Source of the DNA: Cristatella mucedo
Taxonomy: Eukaryota; Bryozoa; Phylactolaemata; Cristatellidae
Assembly (NCBI GenBank): GCA_009760855.2
Contig: WPIO01000125.1
Location: forward strand, 1,111,001 to 1,175,000
Reading direction: 5' to 3'
Length of the DNA: 64,000 nucleotides
The notes under the pieces were generated by a model that did no database searches, was not told the DNA's origin, and saw nothing but the letters and a program-made list of their open reading frames with translations. Positions 1 through 64,000 of this stretch are shown in pieces (position 1 is the first letter of the stretch; each line of letters starts with the position of its first letter). Made by a program: the position numbers and the translations under genes.

Positions 1-157
1 TGCTTTCGCAACCTTGGTACCGAGGTCGTGGGTTCGATTCCTGCGGTGGGCGATCCCTTATCGCCACTGCAAGCGGTGGTGATAGCCGTAAAGGCTCTTC
101 TGTCCCTATACAAAAAGGGGCTGTTTAATCAGCTAGGATTTTTTTATTTATTTATGC
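1..157 (+). mobile_element. SINE-1 copy (5' end cut by window edge)
   Basis: tRNA-derived SINE body with Pol III box B (GGGTTCGATTCC at about 31-42), then the family's TGCAAGCGGTGGTGATAGCC motif and the tail CTGTTTAATCAGCTAGGATT with T-rich end. Box A lies outside the window. Confidence 0.85.
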
Positions 158-2216
158 TCCTTTTAACACACACGTCCATGGCACTTAGACAAGTGGTCCA
201 CGGGTACCCGGCTGAGAGAGAATAGGTGATGACCTCCCTAGTCACTCTCTAGCCTTATGAAGCAGCGAGACAATTGCATCTGGAAGATAACGTAAATTTA
301 GCTGCACCTGTGCGTAGTAGCCAGTTTATATGCTTTCGAGTAGATCAAGAAGTATCCTGACAGAATTTATGAGATCATCTCAAGCTACCTGTTAACCAAT
401 CGGCTTAGCGCGAGAAATAGTCCGCTTAGTCAGCTTATCTGACCAAAAATCGTCGATTTGAGAAGCCTTACCTAGTTGACGACCGAATAGCTAACTGGAA
501 AGGAACAATTGCGGATGAACAGTTAAATTAGCGACAAATTTAGAGCCTATTAAAGTATAGGAACTCTCTGGCTTAGATTTCTTCTCATCCTTGTATCCGC
601 AGCAGGGCCATCGTCAAGACTTCCACCAACCAGCCGAACTATACACAAACTGGCCCAAGGGGGGGGGCACGGAGAAACCTTACAGAGAAGCGATGAAAGG
701 CAGGCAACTGCCAGAGAAAACCAAATTTGTTATAGCATTCAGTGCCGATTAAGCCTATTCGTTGCAGCATATACGCGAACTTGGACTCATCGAGAACCGG
801 TTCCAAAAGTAAGGCTCAGCGAATGGGTCGGCGTTGACCATTTGTAAACTTACGTCTGTGCTCGGGATCACACAATCTAGGTTAACAATTCAAACCGCTA
901 CAAAAATATAGGAGAGGGATTACTAGGGCTGAATTATTATAGAGAGTCATACAGGATGGGTCATCGACACACTTTATATGTGAATTCCCGGGTATATATG
1001 AGCTAGGTGGACACGATACCGGTGAGAATGTTCGCAGCTACCCAGTAACTCACGCAGCAAAAGTAGATATGTACCTGTATGCTTCGCTTTCAAGGACATG
1101 GTCCTCAATAACTTCTTCATCCTTTCATCTTGAAGGCTTATAGCCTATACGACGACAGCCGGTACCCCACAGTGCATGCCTGCAGAGGAACTGTAACCGG
1201 AAACTGCAGTTGCTAGGTCGTCCGCCACGCCCATCAACTTGATCAGGTCTTCCCCCACCTAAGTTAGGAGCTAGCGGGTCATCCATACGACCATTTGAAA
1301 TTTGTGCCATTATCGTTTGATAGTTTTTTCCTCATCTTAAAATATTATAAAAATAAAATTAATTCTCCTGAGTCACTTTCAGTTAATTTTGGGAGACCGA
1401 ATGGGGCGCACGATCCCACACACAATGTAAGACTATAGATAATGTGACCGCCGAGATGAGCCCTTAAAAAGTGCTAAGATTAAGCCATTCTCATGAAATC
1501 TGATTAATACCTTTTCTAATGAGAGGCATATTTCAGCACCATTCGGCACTACTACCGATTTAATTTGATCCAATGCTCAGGTGAACCCGAAATGAGAGCC
1601 TAATGCCCCAGCAGTTACTGAGGTTTACATTTATTGAAGAGCGTCTACTAGTAACAATGGTGTGCACACCGATTTATAGAACTTTTTACCATTAAATTTC
1701 TCGCGAAAGCAAAATAGCTTAAAGCTAAATAATAATAACACGCTAAGAGTGCTCACTGAGAGAACTAAACCTGTTTCTATGCACTCCACGTAATCTTTCG
1801 GGTCTTGCCTTCCCAGATGAAAATCCAGGCTTGGCCTCTGCTTGCCATGGCCCCAGTCTCACAGGTGAATGTAACGGTATTGCATAGAAAGAGATATAGC
1901 ACTTTTATGGTGCTACTGAAATTTCAGTGCTATTGTGATTGTTTAAGTCTGCACTCATACCTAGGCTCCTCTATTTATCCCCTTGCCTGGTCCCGTCGAA
2001 CATGCCCTCTCTGGAGCACTGCAACGAATCCCTTTAATTTAGCTGTCATCGGACCACCTATATCACTAGTTCTGCAGACGACAGGCATATCCTTTTTAGT
2101 CGTCCTGAGCTGCTTCATTGGTCGGCTGTGAGCAGCTGCTATGCTGACTGTGCTGTAGCTACAGTGGCAATTAAGTATACCCTTAATCAACACTCGAACC
2201 GACGACCCAAGCAATG
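158..2216. other. 5' intergenic stretch, nothing recognised
   Basis: No conserved coding block, RNA gene or familiar repeat seen on either strand. The longest open frames (for example about 100 codons at 1805-2131) have no recognisable motif and look like chance. Confidence 0.5.
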
Positions 2217-2397
2217 GTGAGCCATGTTGGCACACTGGGTAAGGCCGTTGTTTTTCACTAACTGCCAAGGTAGTGGGCTCGAATTCTGCGTTCGGTGACT
2301 ATTTCTCTCACCTCTGCAAGCTTCGGTGATTGCCGTAAAGGCTATTCTGTCGCTTTATTAGAGGCTGTTAAACCAGCTAGTCTTTCTTTTTAATTGG
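2217..2397 (+). mobile_element. SINE-1 copy (diverged)
   Basis: Starts GGTGAGCCATGTTGGCACAC (box A region), box B-like GGGCTCGAATTCTGC, then GATTGCCGTAAAGGC and GCTGTTAAACCAGCTAG with a T-rich end. It lies directly against the next copy in the same direction. Confidence 0.8.
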
Positions 2398-2575
2398 AGG
2401 CGTGTAGGCAGACCAGGTAAGGCAAAAACTCGCTCGCTGGGTCGTTTTCGAATCCTGCTGTGGGCCATCCTTTATCACAGCTGCAAGCGGTGGCAATAGC
2501 CGTTGGAAAGGCTCTCTCTTCTGTGACTATACAAAGGAAGGCTGTTGAATCGGCTAGTAATCGGCTTTTATTTGG
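2398..2575 (+). mobile_element. SINE-1 copy (diverged), in tandem with the previous one
   Basis: Box A-like AGGCAGACCAGGTAAGG, box B-like GTTTTCGAATCCTGC, body GCAAGCGGTGGCAATAGCCG and tail GAATCGGCTAGTAATCGGC. It is adjacent to the copy at 2217-2397. Confidence 0.75.
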
Positions 2576-5500
2576 ATAGCTAGAACCTTACCCCAATAGT
2601 TTATCTTAACTTACCGAGGCAAACGAAAACCAATGATTCAAAGCATATGGTTATCTGGTCAAAATTTCAAGCATTTTTGGTCTAAAGGTCTTTCGAATCT
2701 CTTATTTCTAGTTACTCAGACAATGCTGCAAATTGTTTAAGTAACTATCACCTCATGCCCAGGTACAAGGTCTGTCCAATTTAAAAAAAATTCACTTATA
2801 ATTTAAAGGTCAATTTTAGTTCTGCGTCCGATCGATCACATCACAAATTTTTAAGACATCCGACCCGATCCTGCCATATCTGTTGATTTATTTTCTTTTG
2901 TGGCTTGTCTGTATAAAGCTAATGAAGGCGCAAGTACCTTAGTCGCAATAAATATTCTCCTGCAATTACATGCTGCCTCATTTTAACTATTCAGCTATTA
3001 GTAAATGTCATTCATCTCGGTCACGTGTCCGTTCAGCCTACGTTATCGATTGTAAATCTAAGGAATTTACTGACTAATTGATCGTTGAAAATAATGGTGG
3101 CAAAAAATTACTTTCAGCTGGTCAATTGTTTACAGCAGATACTTAAGACCAGGACTCATTGAGTGAAGGATGCACAAAACATTCACATGCAGCATACAAA
3201 TTACATTGATACCAGCTTTTAGGTCGCTGATACAATGATCTCTCGTCCACTTCATCAAGTCCTGAGTGGAACTAAGCAAGGGCTTCCCAATTTATATTAA
3301 AGGGTACTTGATATCTCCCCCTCAAAACCATCTGCTAGTTAAAATGACGATAGTAAACGGACCAGATACCAACTCAGACCGGGCACTACTTGATTAGCTC
3401 ATCTGTCTCCACTGCTTGTAGAACAATACCTATACCTGGACTATCATTTAAATTTAATCGAGCCATTAACAACTACTGCTCAGCTGCTTTCTCAGAGCTT
3501 TGTCTTGCAAATATCCTCTTGGCTGTGACAATGCAAACTCGGTAAAACGGTGGATGGTCCATCGGATTCGACTACCTCGATGCAGTACCTGCAACTAGAC
3601 GACTAGCCCGAGTTCAAGTTGCACTGCCAGACATTTCTCTTAGCCATTCGTTTCGGATTTTTAGACTTGACAGCTTACACTTTTGTTACAAGTAGTTGCT
3701 GGCCGTACCATCCAGCTATTATTTCACCACTACACGTGATGGCAAATAAAATCAAAGCTTTGATTGATACATAGAGCAGCTTAGGACTTGAAACCATGTT
3801 AAATCGCCGACAAGCTGTCACTGACAATGCTCCAGTAGTCATGGTTCACTCATAAGAAAAACTGGTCCTTGCTGATCAAGAGCAATAGAAAACCTTTGTT
3901 GTTATACAAATGGCATACTACTTAGCAATATTCATAATTACTGTTTGACAGCCCACAATCCAACGATTCCATGTTGGCCAAGGCAGGAGACATACGGTTA
4001 AGACAGCAACACTATGATTCTTGCCCCACGAAAATAAACCCCAGCACAGAGAGCTTATTACCAAAGCTTCAGCGTGCAAGGGCCATGGAATTTAATAATG
4101 CTATCCACTATCTTCAATTTTTACTATTAGGAAGCAAATGGACGTATACGAGGCACCCTGCTGTGATACAAAATGAATACAGCAAAAAGCCATGCACTAC
4201 CATAGCTAGCAACCTGTCTTTCAACCTGACCTCGTTAACTTTAGCAGCCAATAAAATCACAACTGCATGCTGTACAAAGCACAGATCGACTGAAGATGGC
4301 TAAAATGATGACTAAAGATATAGGTGGTTGAGATTAAAAAACCAATTGAAGGCAAAACATTATATAATCCTCCTTGGAGTGCAAAACATTGTTGATACAT
4401 TGAGACCATATAGTGCATCGTTGTTCAGACAGCAAAATACGGACACTATACAGGGGTCGTTGACACAAATTTGCCTGGCTTTATGATCTGTATACATCTA
4501 CAGCTTTAGCTTGGTCCTCCTCCAATGACGCCTTTTGGCATTGTACCTAAAATAAATTGGAGGATATGAATAAGCAAGGTTGCCGAATCTTTTAACACTT
4601 GCAAGAAACGCTAACAAGATGATCTTAACCAACGGACTAATTAACCAATAGCCGTAATAGATACTTAAAGCTTTGGATTATCAATGGTCCACATAATATT
4701 AAACAAACCTTGAGCACCAGGCATAAGTGAAGAAAATTTTTCAAGTAACAAAATTGTAATGGACGGACAAATACCAATATATATGGCATATAGCAACTGA
4801 TAATTAACGTAGTGGCGGTATGTAAGCTAAGGTCAAAACAAATATGAGGGACAAAGTTTCAATAATGAACTAGCTACAGAGGCCTGGTAATTTTCTGATC
4901 GCCTCACTTTTGAAGACCAATCCTTCCATTAATATAGCACCCCAACAGAACCAAATCATTCTCTAGGCACACATCGGAATGCCAAGAGAATGCTTATTTG
5001 AAATGCATGTTCGGCTCTGCTTGTACTTCCACATAAAGTTTCTGTTTTATTTTGGTAGGATAAGTTTGGCTAAACAGGTCATCAAACGACCAGGTGTTTA
5101 ACTTTTTGAGTGATTGAAGTGTATCGCAAGATTTCACTTAATAACATAGGCTATTGGGTCTCCCTTGATGTCCACAATCAAATTCTATTACAGGTAGGTG
5201 GCACACAGTCGAGACAGCAGAATCTATTATGGTGGTATAACAATCCTATGCCTTCATTGCCCAGCATATTGTAGCAATGATTGTCGTGGCATGCCTAGAA
5301 GCTCCAGCATAACAAGCTAATATAATCTTTACACCTTAGGCTTGTTTGTGCGTGTATGTGAACAACCTTGAGACATACAAGTGAAGAACCTCCTTAAGCT
5401 GTAGTCGACCAATCTTTGCTGTATGCTGCCACAAACCAATCACAAACTTGGAACACCGGTAGCAAAGCCAACTCAGAATTAAGATTTGCCTGTTAGTCAT

Positions 5501-7122
5501 TAGTCACAAAATTTAAACTGCTACCATCTTTTTAACTACATGCACCATCTTTTTACCTACATGCACCATCTTCATACCTACATGCACGAGAGATTTAGCT
5601 CTGCAACGAGCACTAGCCACAATCGGTGATTCGTCGGCAAGCACTAGCATTACTTATGTGTGCTACGGTTCTATCGACGTCTTCATTTCAGGAGTCTCTA
5701 AACCAACTATACTTATTTTCAAAAATTGGCAACACCAATGAGATTCCTAGATTGAGACGAATAAAGGCAGGAGCGACAATATCTTACCTTATTTTATTAC
5801 CGGTCTTCATTCGTGTCCATTGCGGTACTGGCCTGTTCTTCTTCTGAAACTTCGCCAATTTCAACTTGATTCGTAAGGTCTTGTGGGCCGACTGCAACAA
5901 GGGTTATCGACAAACCATTTGCGCTGACTATAAAAATGATCGAACGTACTGGTGTGACTAAGTGGCTGACTGACGACTCGTGGAGCAGCCTGCCCCGGTT
6001 GCAGCTGAAAAGAAGTGCCTGTGGAAACGCTGACCTCAGTATTACTAGTTGATCAGCACGTGTTAGCTTATCAAAACGCTTACTATCCCTTTAGAAAAAA
6101 TTAGGGAAAGCTAGATATTATGGTCAAGCCACAAACGTATTCTCTACGCCAATTAAATAAATGCTTATATGTTTTGACGTCACTCCGGCAGACAAGAAGT
6201 CGGAATAATAGACTCGGGGCCGTAACGCATGACGTTAACCCAGCTGAGTTAATGCTTTGAAATATTCTATACAACAACTAGTTATTCCCATTGAATAATC
6301 GAGGCTTGCCCTCAGTCGGGAGATAACTGACGAGTTCTGAGACGGCGCCGGAAGCCTATGCCAGCGTTTTGCTCAGGGACCTCCCTTACGTCAAGTTGAA
6401 ACGATTTACAGAGGACGTTAAACTAGCCGCTTTACATATACATAAAATTGGGGGAAAGTTCACACGATACATGAAAATATTTACAATAAGGCTTAATCCC
6501 ACAATTTCCAAGCCATCTATCCCACGCGGACCGATCGCGTCAATTATTATTAACATATACGTGCGTACACTAAAAAAAATCCCATTACATCGCTACAACA
6601 TCAACCTCATCGCTACAGCGACAAAGGACAAGTAAGAGGAAGCGAGAGAGATGACAAGATTCGCTTTCTGGGCATAGGTAGCACACTAACCATGGCGTCC
6701 AAGAGCTTCCACTGGCCGAAAGAAAGGGTACCTGCAGTGCGGGAATAAATACAGTCTTTGAACTAGAAGCAACTAAACATTAGTACATGATTAATATATT
6801 TTAATAATAATACAAATTCTTTTAATATTGTATTTTACTTTTTAATTTGCATTCTTGGGGTTACCGTCTCCTGGGGGACACGTAAATGCTCCCTCGCGAT
6901 AGGCTGCTCACCTAGCCGCACCGAACGCGTGGAGCCCCGCCTACGAATCGCTCGTGTATACCGGTCTGTCCTACCGTCGACAATTACCGAGTTGTACAAA
7001 GACGTGGACTGATCTCAAATGACGAGAACCTGTGCGTTCAACTTTGGGTGCTTGAAACCGAGGGACTAATTGTAAATACATTTTGCTCGGATGGATCTCC
7101 CAAGGAGCGAACGGGACGCGGT
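2576..7122. other. 5' flank of the CCP2-like gene
   Basis: AT-rich and repeat-poor. Holds a 21-bp tandem repeat at 5522-5584; becomes more CpG-rich from about 5850 to 7120, which could mark the promoter region. No clear TATA box or other gene recognised. Confidence 0.4.
5522..5584 (+). repeat. 21-bp tandem repeat, three copies
   Basis: Three imperfect copies of a unit like CACCATCTTTTTACCTACATG, at 5522-5542, 5543-5563 and 5564-5584. Confidence 0.85.
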
Positions 7123-59465
<52,343 letters not shown>

Positions 59466-61140
59466 CTGACTGTAGATCTTTCTGTGTCGGCTGCCTTTGC
59501 TGTGTGTCGTGGTCAGGAGAGCCTGGTAATCTTGTTGGCTGCGACAGCTGCCCTGGCATTATTGAGAAGCATTATGCTTCGAACCTGCTTTCTAATATTC
59601 TTGGTCTTGCACGATTTTGTGTTGCTGCGGTCGGGCACTTTGCATTTGTCCAATCGAAGATGACTTACCTGTCAGAATGCAATGCTCATCCTCCTATCGC
59701 ACGAGGCCTACTTGTCGCTGTCCTTGAGCTTATGCTGGCCAATGGATTTTTCCTGAAAAATGGCATGGCAAACAAATACACTAGGTCTCAGTAGATATGA
59801 GAGCTAGCTATACATTATCAGTCAAGAAGGCAACTGGTCCTTGAGTTGCTCAATCGCTCAACGTGAGTGATCACACGTGCTGTGCAGCAGGAGCTGCTGA
59901 TAATACCTGCCACCATCTTAGTCGACTCATACTGAAACTGGTGGCACAAATAATCCTTTTCAGTATGTGTCCAATCTAGCATGGTGTCCTGGACAATTCT
60001 TTGAATAAAAGCTTCTGACAATAGAGCAACGACATGTGTTTATTTTTAGAAGCTGTTGTCACATCGTTAGGACTGCATCTGTTGTCATAGATATATTGCA
60101 AGCATGCATATGCCTATCGTGTATTCCACTGCTTTTGATGAACAAAGAACGCTGAAAAAAGAGCAAGATACTCTGTTTAATTTCCTGATGAAAAAAATTC
60201 TTGTTTATACAGTCGCACCAATCTAGTAATGCTGCTCTGCCGTTGTAGTGTCAGATTAAGCTTACGAAAAGCACTGCACCAGTACTAGTTTAGCAAAGCA
60301 GTCATCGTGTCATATGAAAATTGTACGACCTTGTTGCAGTGTGTGCAAGCTTAGAAGTAACTGCAGTCATACTCGTATGCATTCTCATGCTTATCTTGTT
60401 ACTGGTATTATGTATGGTCCAGTGAATGGTTAATGGCAAGTGACAATCATCACAGATTATACTTGTTCCCTCCCAGTCATGTCGCTAAGGCTCATTGTTT
60501 TGTTTTCTGTGGATTGTACTTTCATTATTTGTGGGTAGAAATACACGAAACCGACTTTTGCATTGTTTAAAGCTGTGGCTTGACTGCTTTGGTAGTCCAG
60601 TATGTCGACAGCTTAAAGCTGCTGAAGCCATACTTTGAGGGAACTGCTATATCTTCTTAGCCAAGACATGAGTTGCCATTGGCTTTGTGTTACCTTTGGA
60701 GAGTGTGCTACTTTATAACCTCAATGGTAGAGTTAGTCATTGAGTTCTACTTGGTGAACGGTATGAGTGGGGTAAGAGTATTGTTGTCATTCCAATTAGT
60801 TTTAGCAATGGGGCACAGCTGTTCCAAGTTGGCAGCCTGCCATTGCCAAGAGGGTGTGGCTAAAGAAAGCTTGTGCTTACACCGATGGCATGTGCAGTCA
60901 CTTATGCCTCTGAGCATGAAAGAGATTAGCCAATGAATGCAATCCGGCATCGGTGCACTGAAATATGCATTAATTTGTTTGTTTTTTTATATACCAGATT
61001 GGTGGGCATTCATTGACAGAGAAACAAAAGAGCTACCCTGCAGGGCCTAGCCCTGCAGGCCACATCCACAAGCCGAACAGTGATGTATGAGGGATGGCTG
61101 GTGCCTACTGCAGCCAACGAATAGCATTTAGCAGTGCCTA
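59466..61140 (+). other. 3' flank of the CCP2-like gene
   Basis: Probable 3' UTR to about 60030, then intergenic sequence with no recognised feature. Confidence 0.4.
60004..60009 (+). promoter_or_regulatory. Candidate polyadenylation signal (AATAAA)
   Basis: Perfect AATAAA, 539 bp after the proposed stop codon at 59465, followed by a T-rich stretch at about 60038-60056. The best candidate for the 3' end of the CCP2-like transcript. Confidence 0.4.
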
Positions 61141-61760
61141 TTGGCTTACATACCTAATCTATTCTTTTCTGCTCACTGGCTCAATATCAAGTATCAAATC
61201 GACTTTAAGATCCTTTCTCTAGCTTACATGCCGCTTAACTTGCTTGCATCGGCCTACCTATCCGACCTCCTTGCTCCACCATCGGCTTCAGGTCTTGTTA
61301 CTGTTAATCGCTATAATTTGAAATCTGTTGGTGATCAGGCCTTCAGTTTGTGCACCAAAACTCTAAAACTCAATTCCGGCTTCTGTAAGCCACCTGAAAT
61401 GACTTTACATCATCGAAGTCTTAGCTAAAGACGCATCTGTTCTGCTCAGCTTTATCTGAGCTTCAACCTGCGCTTCAGTGAACTTGTCTTTTTTGGTTCA
61501 TATGTGCTTCATTTGCTTACTAATTACTTGTTACTAACCAGGAGTCCTACTAACCAGCGGCTGCAAGTGTCTTCATATGTGCTTTTGAATGCTGGCCTAA
61601 GTGTGATACCTGTGCGCTTTTGCATCCTTTTCTAAACTTGATACCGGGCATTTCATTAATCCTTGATTGTTGCATGTTTTTCAGGGAGTTGTAAAGCACC
61701 TGGTGAGATATTTAGCTCTGTTAGGGTGCTATGCAAACGATCCATAATATCACGATTATT
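61141..61760 (+). mobile_element. LINE-C 3' fragment
   Basis: Encodes LNIKYQIDFKILSLAYMPLN and AYLSDLLAP, the CR1-like C-terminal block, then LKSVGDQAFSLCTKTLK, then a 3' UTR whose tail (GAGATATTTAGCTCTGTTAG, GGTGCTATGCAAACGA) is like LINE-A and SINE-2. Confidence 0.8.
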
Positions 61761-63431
61761 ATAATGTAGGTGTAAAAAAATGTACAACCGTGTATTGGTG
61801 GGCCTCTAGGCAAAACTAGTTCTTCGTAGTGGGCACGATTAATAGGCATGGCAGATGTAGCTGCAGATGTTTATAACGAAAAGGAGCATCCCTAAATGAT
61901 GCCTTACTTTGCAAGACTTTGCAAAATTTACTTTTAAGTTAAGTAGAATATTTTTAGGATTATATCTATTCGTATGATATGTGGCTGTAGCAATCAGGCA
62001 ATCATTCTTAAGGAAGGAAAGCACCCAGGAAAGAAAAGACAAGTCCACTGGGATGCTCCAAGTTGGCAGCCGATGGAACCACCCTGGTACGGCATGTTTG
62101 GTATTCCATAGCTATGTCCAACCGAGGCAAGAACTACTTTGGTAGCCACTTTGATCATTGAGTAACTAGCTCGTTGATTTTCAGCAGTCTCTGAATGCTA
62201 AATGGGAAGCCAGAGCATAGCTAATGAAAAGAAACAGCTTCACACATCCAGAATTGTGACAGCTTATTATATTTCAGTTAAACAGCAACCAGACCGACGA
62301 GAGGTATGCTAAGCATCTGGAGTAAGTAGAAACTTTAGTGGCTGTAGATTGAATGGGTTTGAACAAGGGGCATGCAAGACACGATATATTCTTGAATGCA
62401 GGCATTGTAACAGCCATCCACGATGTGTTTCTTTATCTGAAAGATGCCTAGAGCAAAAGAGCCTTGTGGTATGGCTATGCCTTCTTCGTACACGGCCACC
62501 CTGAAGGGATTATGGGGGAGCCGGAGGGGGCGCACTGGTGTTGTTGTAACCGGGTGTTTTTTTTTACACAGCTACCATGGCCTAACAATGAAGTTACATC
62601 ATTGGAGCTATTCTGATGACGCAGTGCTGGTGTCATGGTGACATAATGTTATTGCTATGCTTTGGATCTTGAAGTATCAGCGATTTAGGTGTTAAAATGC
62701 CTGTTGTTGGTTTATCGAATCGCTATTTGAGACACCCCGACTCTTCGAAGCACATTCCAGTCTACTAGTGTAAGTATCGATCATCTATTGTGATATTTAT
62801 CACATCCAGGTGGTAGTAGAGCCAGTAGGCTGCATAGAATCCACTGACTTGCATAGTATTCCCTGTGTCAGATGCTAGTGCCGGTGCACTGCTCACACGT
62901 TTGGACGATGTGCTTTTAGTGGTTCTAGAATCCCTATCTGGCAGAACTGCCATAGTGGCAGTCTGCACTAGAGTGTTGCTGTTTTGGTGGTCTTTCCCAT
63001 ATCATTCAAGCTTGCAATCCAGAACAGCAAATGTGGGTACCTTTATCAGCAGCTTAACCCTGACATCGGAACTCAGAGGACAATCAATTCAACAGCAGCT
63101 AAATGTTGGCTTTGTTTAATTCTTTTGTACTTATTCTCAGTGGAATCAGTAACCCCTTCTGATTTACAGCGCAAGCAGCCGGAGGTGTAAATTGTAAAGA
63201 ATATCTGCTTGATCAGTTCTGTTAGCCGTCGGTCAATATTATTGTAGGAATTTTATTCTAGTATCCTGCCTGTTCCAATGTCGGCTACATAGCTTGCTTA
63301 GTCTTATCTGATGTAGGACCTGGTGCTTATGCTGTCCGTAGTAACCCCAGTAGTGGAACATGGCAGCAGCCATGTTTTCGACAGACTGCTTTCACTGGAT
63401 GTCTAGTGTTGTACCATCTGTACCCATATTG
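61761..63431. other. 3' intergenic, nothing firm
   Basis: Only the weak exon candidates at 62278-62321 and 63141-63190 stand out. Confidence 0.4.
63141..63190 (+). CDS. Possible terminal exon in the 3' flank (weak)
   Basis: After TTATTCTCAG, the frame with two leading bases reads ESVTPSDLQRKQPEV and stops at TAA (63188-63190). AATAAA follows near 63463. It could end an alternative CCP2-like transcript or another gene; no upstream exon is securely linked. Confidence 0.2.
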
Positions 63432-63719
63432 TTATACAGGATAGAGGTGCAGACGTCTAGCAGCAATAAACAATCCATGGATTAGTTTGGCTGTGTTACC
63501 CTTATCTAACCCTGGCCGACTTTGGCCAGTGTTGCTTAGCCGAAAGTAGGCAGACTTTACTGTTGAGTTGAAAGGGTCATGTAGCAAAAGGTCATTATGG
63601 ATTAGAGATTCTGTGCAGAGGCTGCGGTGGAGATGCTGACCGAGTCCATTTTGAAATTTGGCTTTCCATTTCTGATAAGCTATATTTGCCCAGTACTCTA
63701 GGTTTGGTCTTGTCGTCAT
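63432..63719 (-). mobile_element. LINE reverse-transcriptase fragment, antisense
   Basis: The minus strand encodes NSTVKSAYFRLSNTGQSRPG and LDKGNTAKLIHGLF, matching the LINE-A stretch after the palm domain (ISSTIKSAYFQLHKIAKIRA). It is directly followed by a sense LINE-A end. Confidence 0.8.
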
Positions 63720-63799
63720 ACTGTTTAAGACAGCCGACTACCATGCAAGTGTACATGTCCCGATTCAACTACAAAGAACTTTGAGAGTCTGGCTCATTG

Positions 63800-64000
63800 A
63801 GACCTGAGAGCATAGACCTGAGTGCCGTCCACCTAGGAAGTCAGCCAAGATCATCTCGATTTCCCCTAAGTTGACAACATTTAAAATGAAGCTAAAACTG
63901 CTCCTGCTCCTGACAATTTACACGTACACATTTGCTGGGTCCATGTGAATTGTCCTTTGCATGCTTATGTGTGCAGACACTGCTCATGTTATCAATAGCC
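63800..64000 (+). mobile_element. LINE-A 3' end, cut by window edge
   Basis: TTGACAACATTTAAAATGAA (LTTFK block), TTTGCTGGGTCCATGTGAAT and TTGCATGCTTATGTGTGCAG match the end of LINE-A ORF2 and its 3' UTR. Head-to-head with the antisense fragment at 63432-63719. Confidence 0.75.

Noticed and set aside
1125-1310. Minus-strand 61-codon frame (MAQISNGRMDDPLAPNLGGG)
   Set aside because: Short, no family match, no splice or regulatory context; treated as chance.
1805-2131. 108-codon open frame upstream of the SINE pair
   Set aside because: Leucine/serine-rich with no motif and no codon pattern; overlapped by an open frame on the other strand, typical of chance.
3780-3860. Phrase resembling a transposase 'TDNA' motif
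   Set aside because: No continuous frame or second motif nearby; too weak to call an element.

Overview
This is a eukaryotic, almost certainly animal, window: GT-AG introns, long introns packed with LINEs, SINEs, a DNA-transposon MITE and microsatellites, and no operons or prokaryotic signals. The species cannot be fixed from the sequence. The CR1/L2-like LINEs, tRNA-derived SINEs and a SPIN-like hAT element suit an invertebrate with a moderately large genome (a mollusc or other lophotrochozoan is a guess).

One gene dominates. On the + strand, about 26 coding exons between 7123 and 59465 encode a cytosolic carboxypeptidase of the CCP2/CCP3 (AGBL2/AGBL3) type, an M14 zinc carboxypeptidase expected to trim glutamates from tubulin. 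I built the model by finding conserved CCP blocks flanked by splice sites and requiring every intron phase to match; it joins to 999 codons plus a stop. The zinc ligands, the substrate-binding Asn-Arg and the catalytic Glu are all present. The catalytic core (exons 8-17) is very secure. The first coding exon, exon 6 and the C-terminal tail (exons 20-26) are less so.

Layout: 1-7122 is the 5' flank (three SINE-1 copies, otherwise featureless). 7123-20816 holds the N-terminal exons with SINEs, a LINE-B end, a broken SPIN-like copy and a long CT repeat. 20817-28216 holds the compact catalytic core. 28217-59465 holds the tail exons, separated by large introns filled with LINEs, nested insertions, an intact SPIN-like MITE, a 78-bp tandem repeat and an AT palindrome. 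59466-64000 is the 3' flank, with a candidate polyA signal at 60004 and LINE fragments.

Mobile elements fall into a few families. LINE-A ends in (ATT)n, LINE-B ends in (ACATT)n, and LINE-C is a related fragment type. SINE-1 and SINE-2 have tRNA-like heads. The SINE-2 tail resembles the LINE-A 3' end, suggesting LINE-A mobilised SINE-2. No convincing new biological system was found; the points of most interest are the mobile-element relations and the uncharacterised C-terminal tail of the carboxypeptidase.
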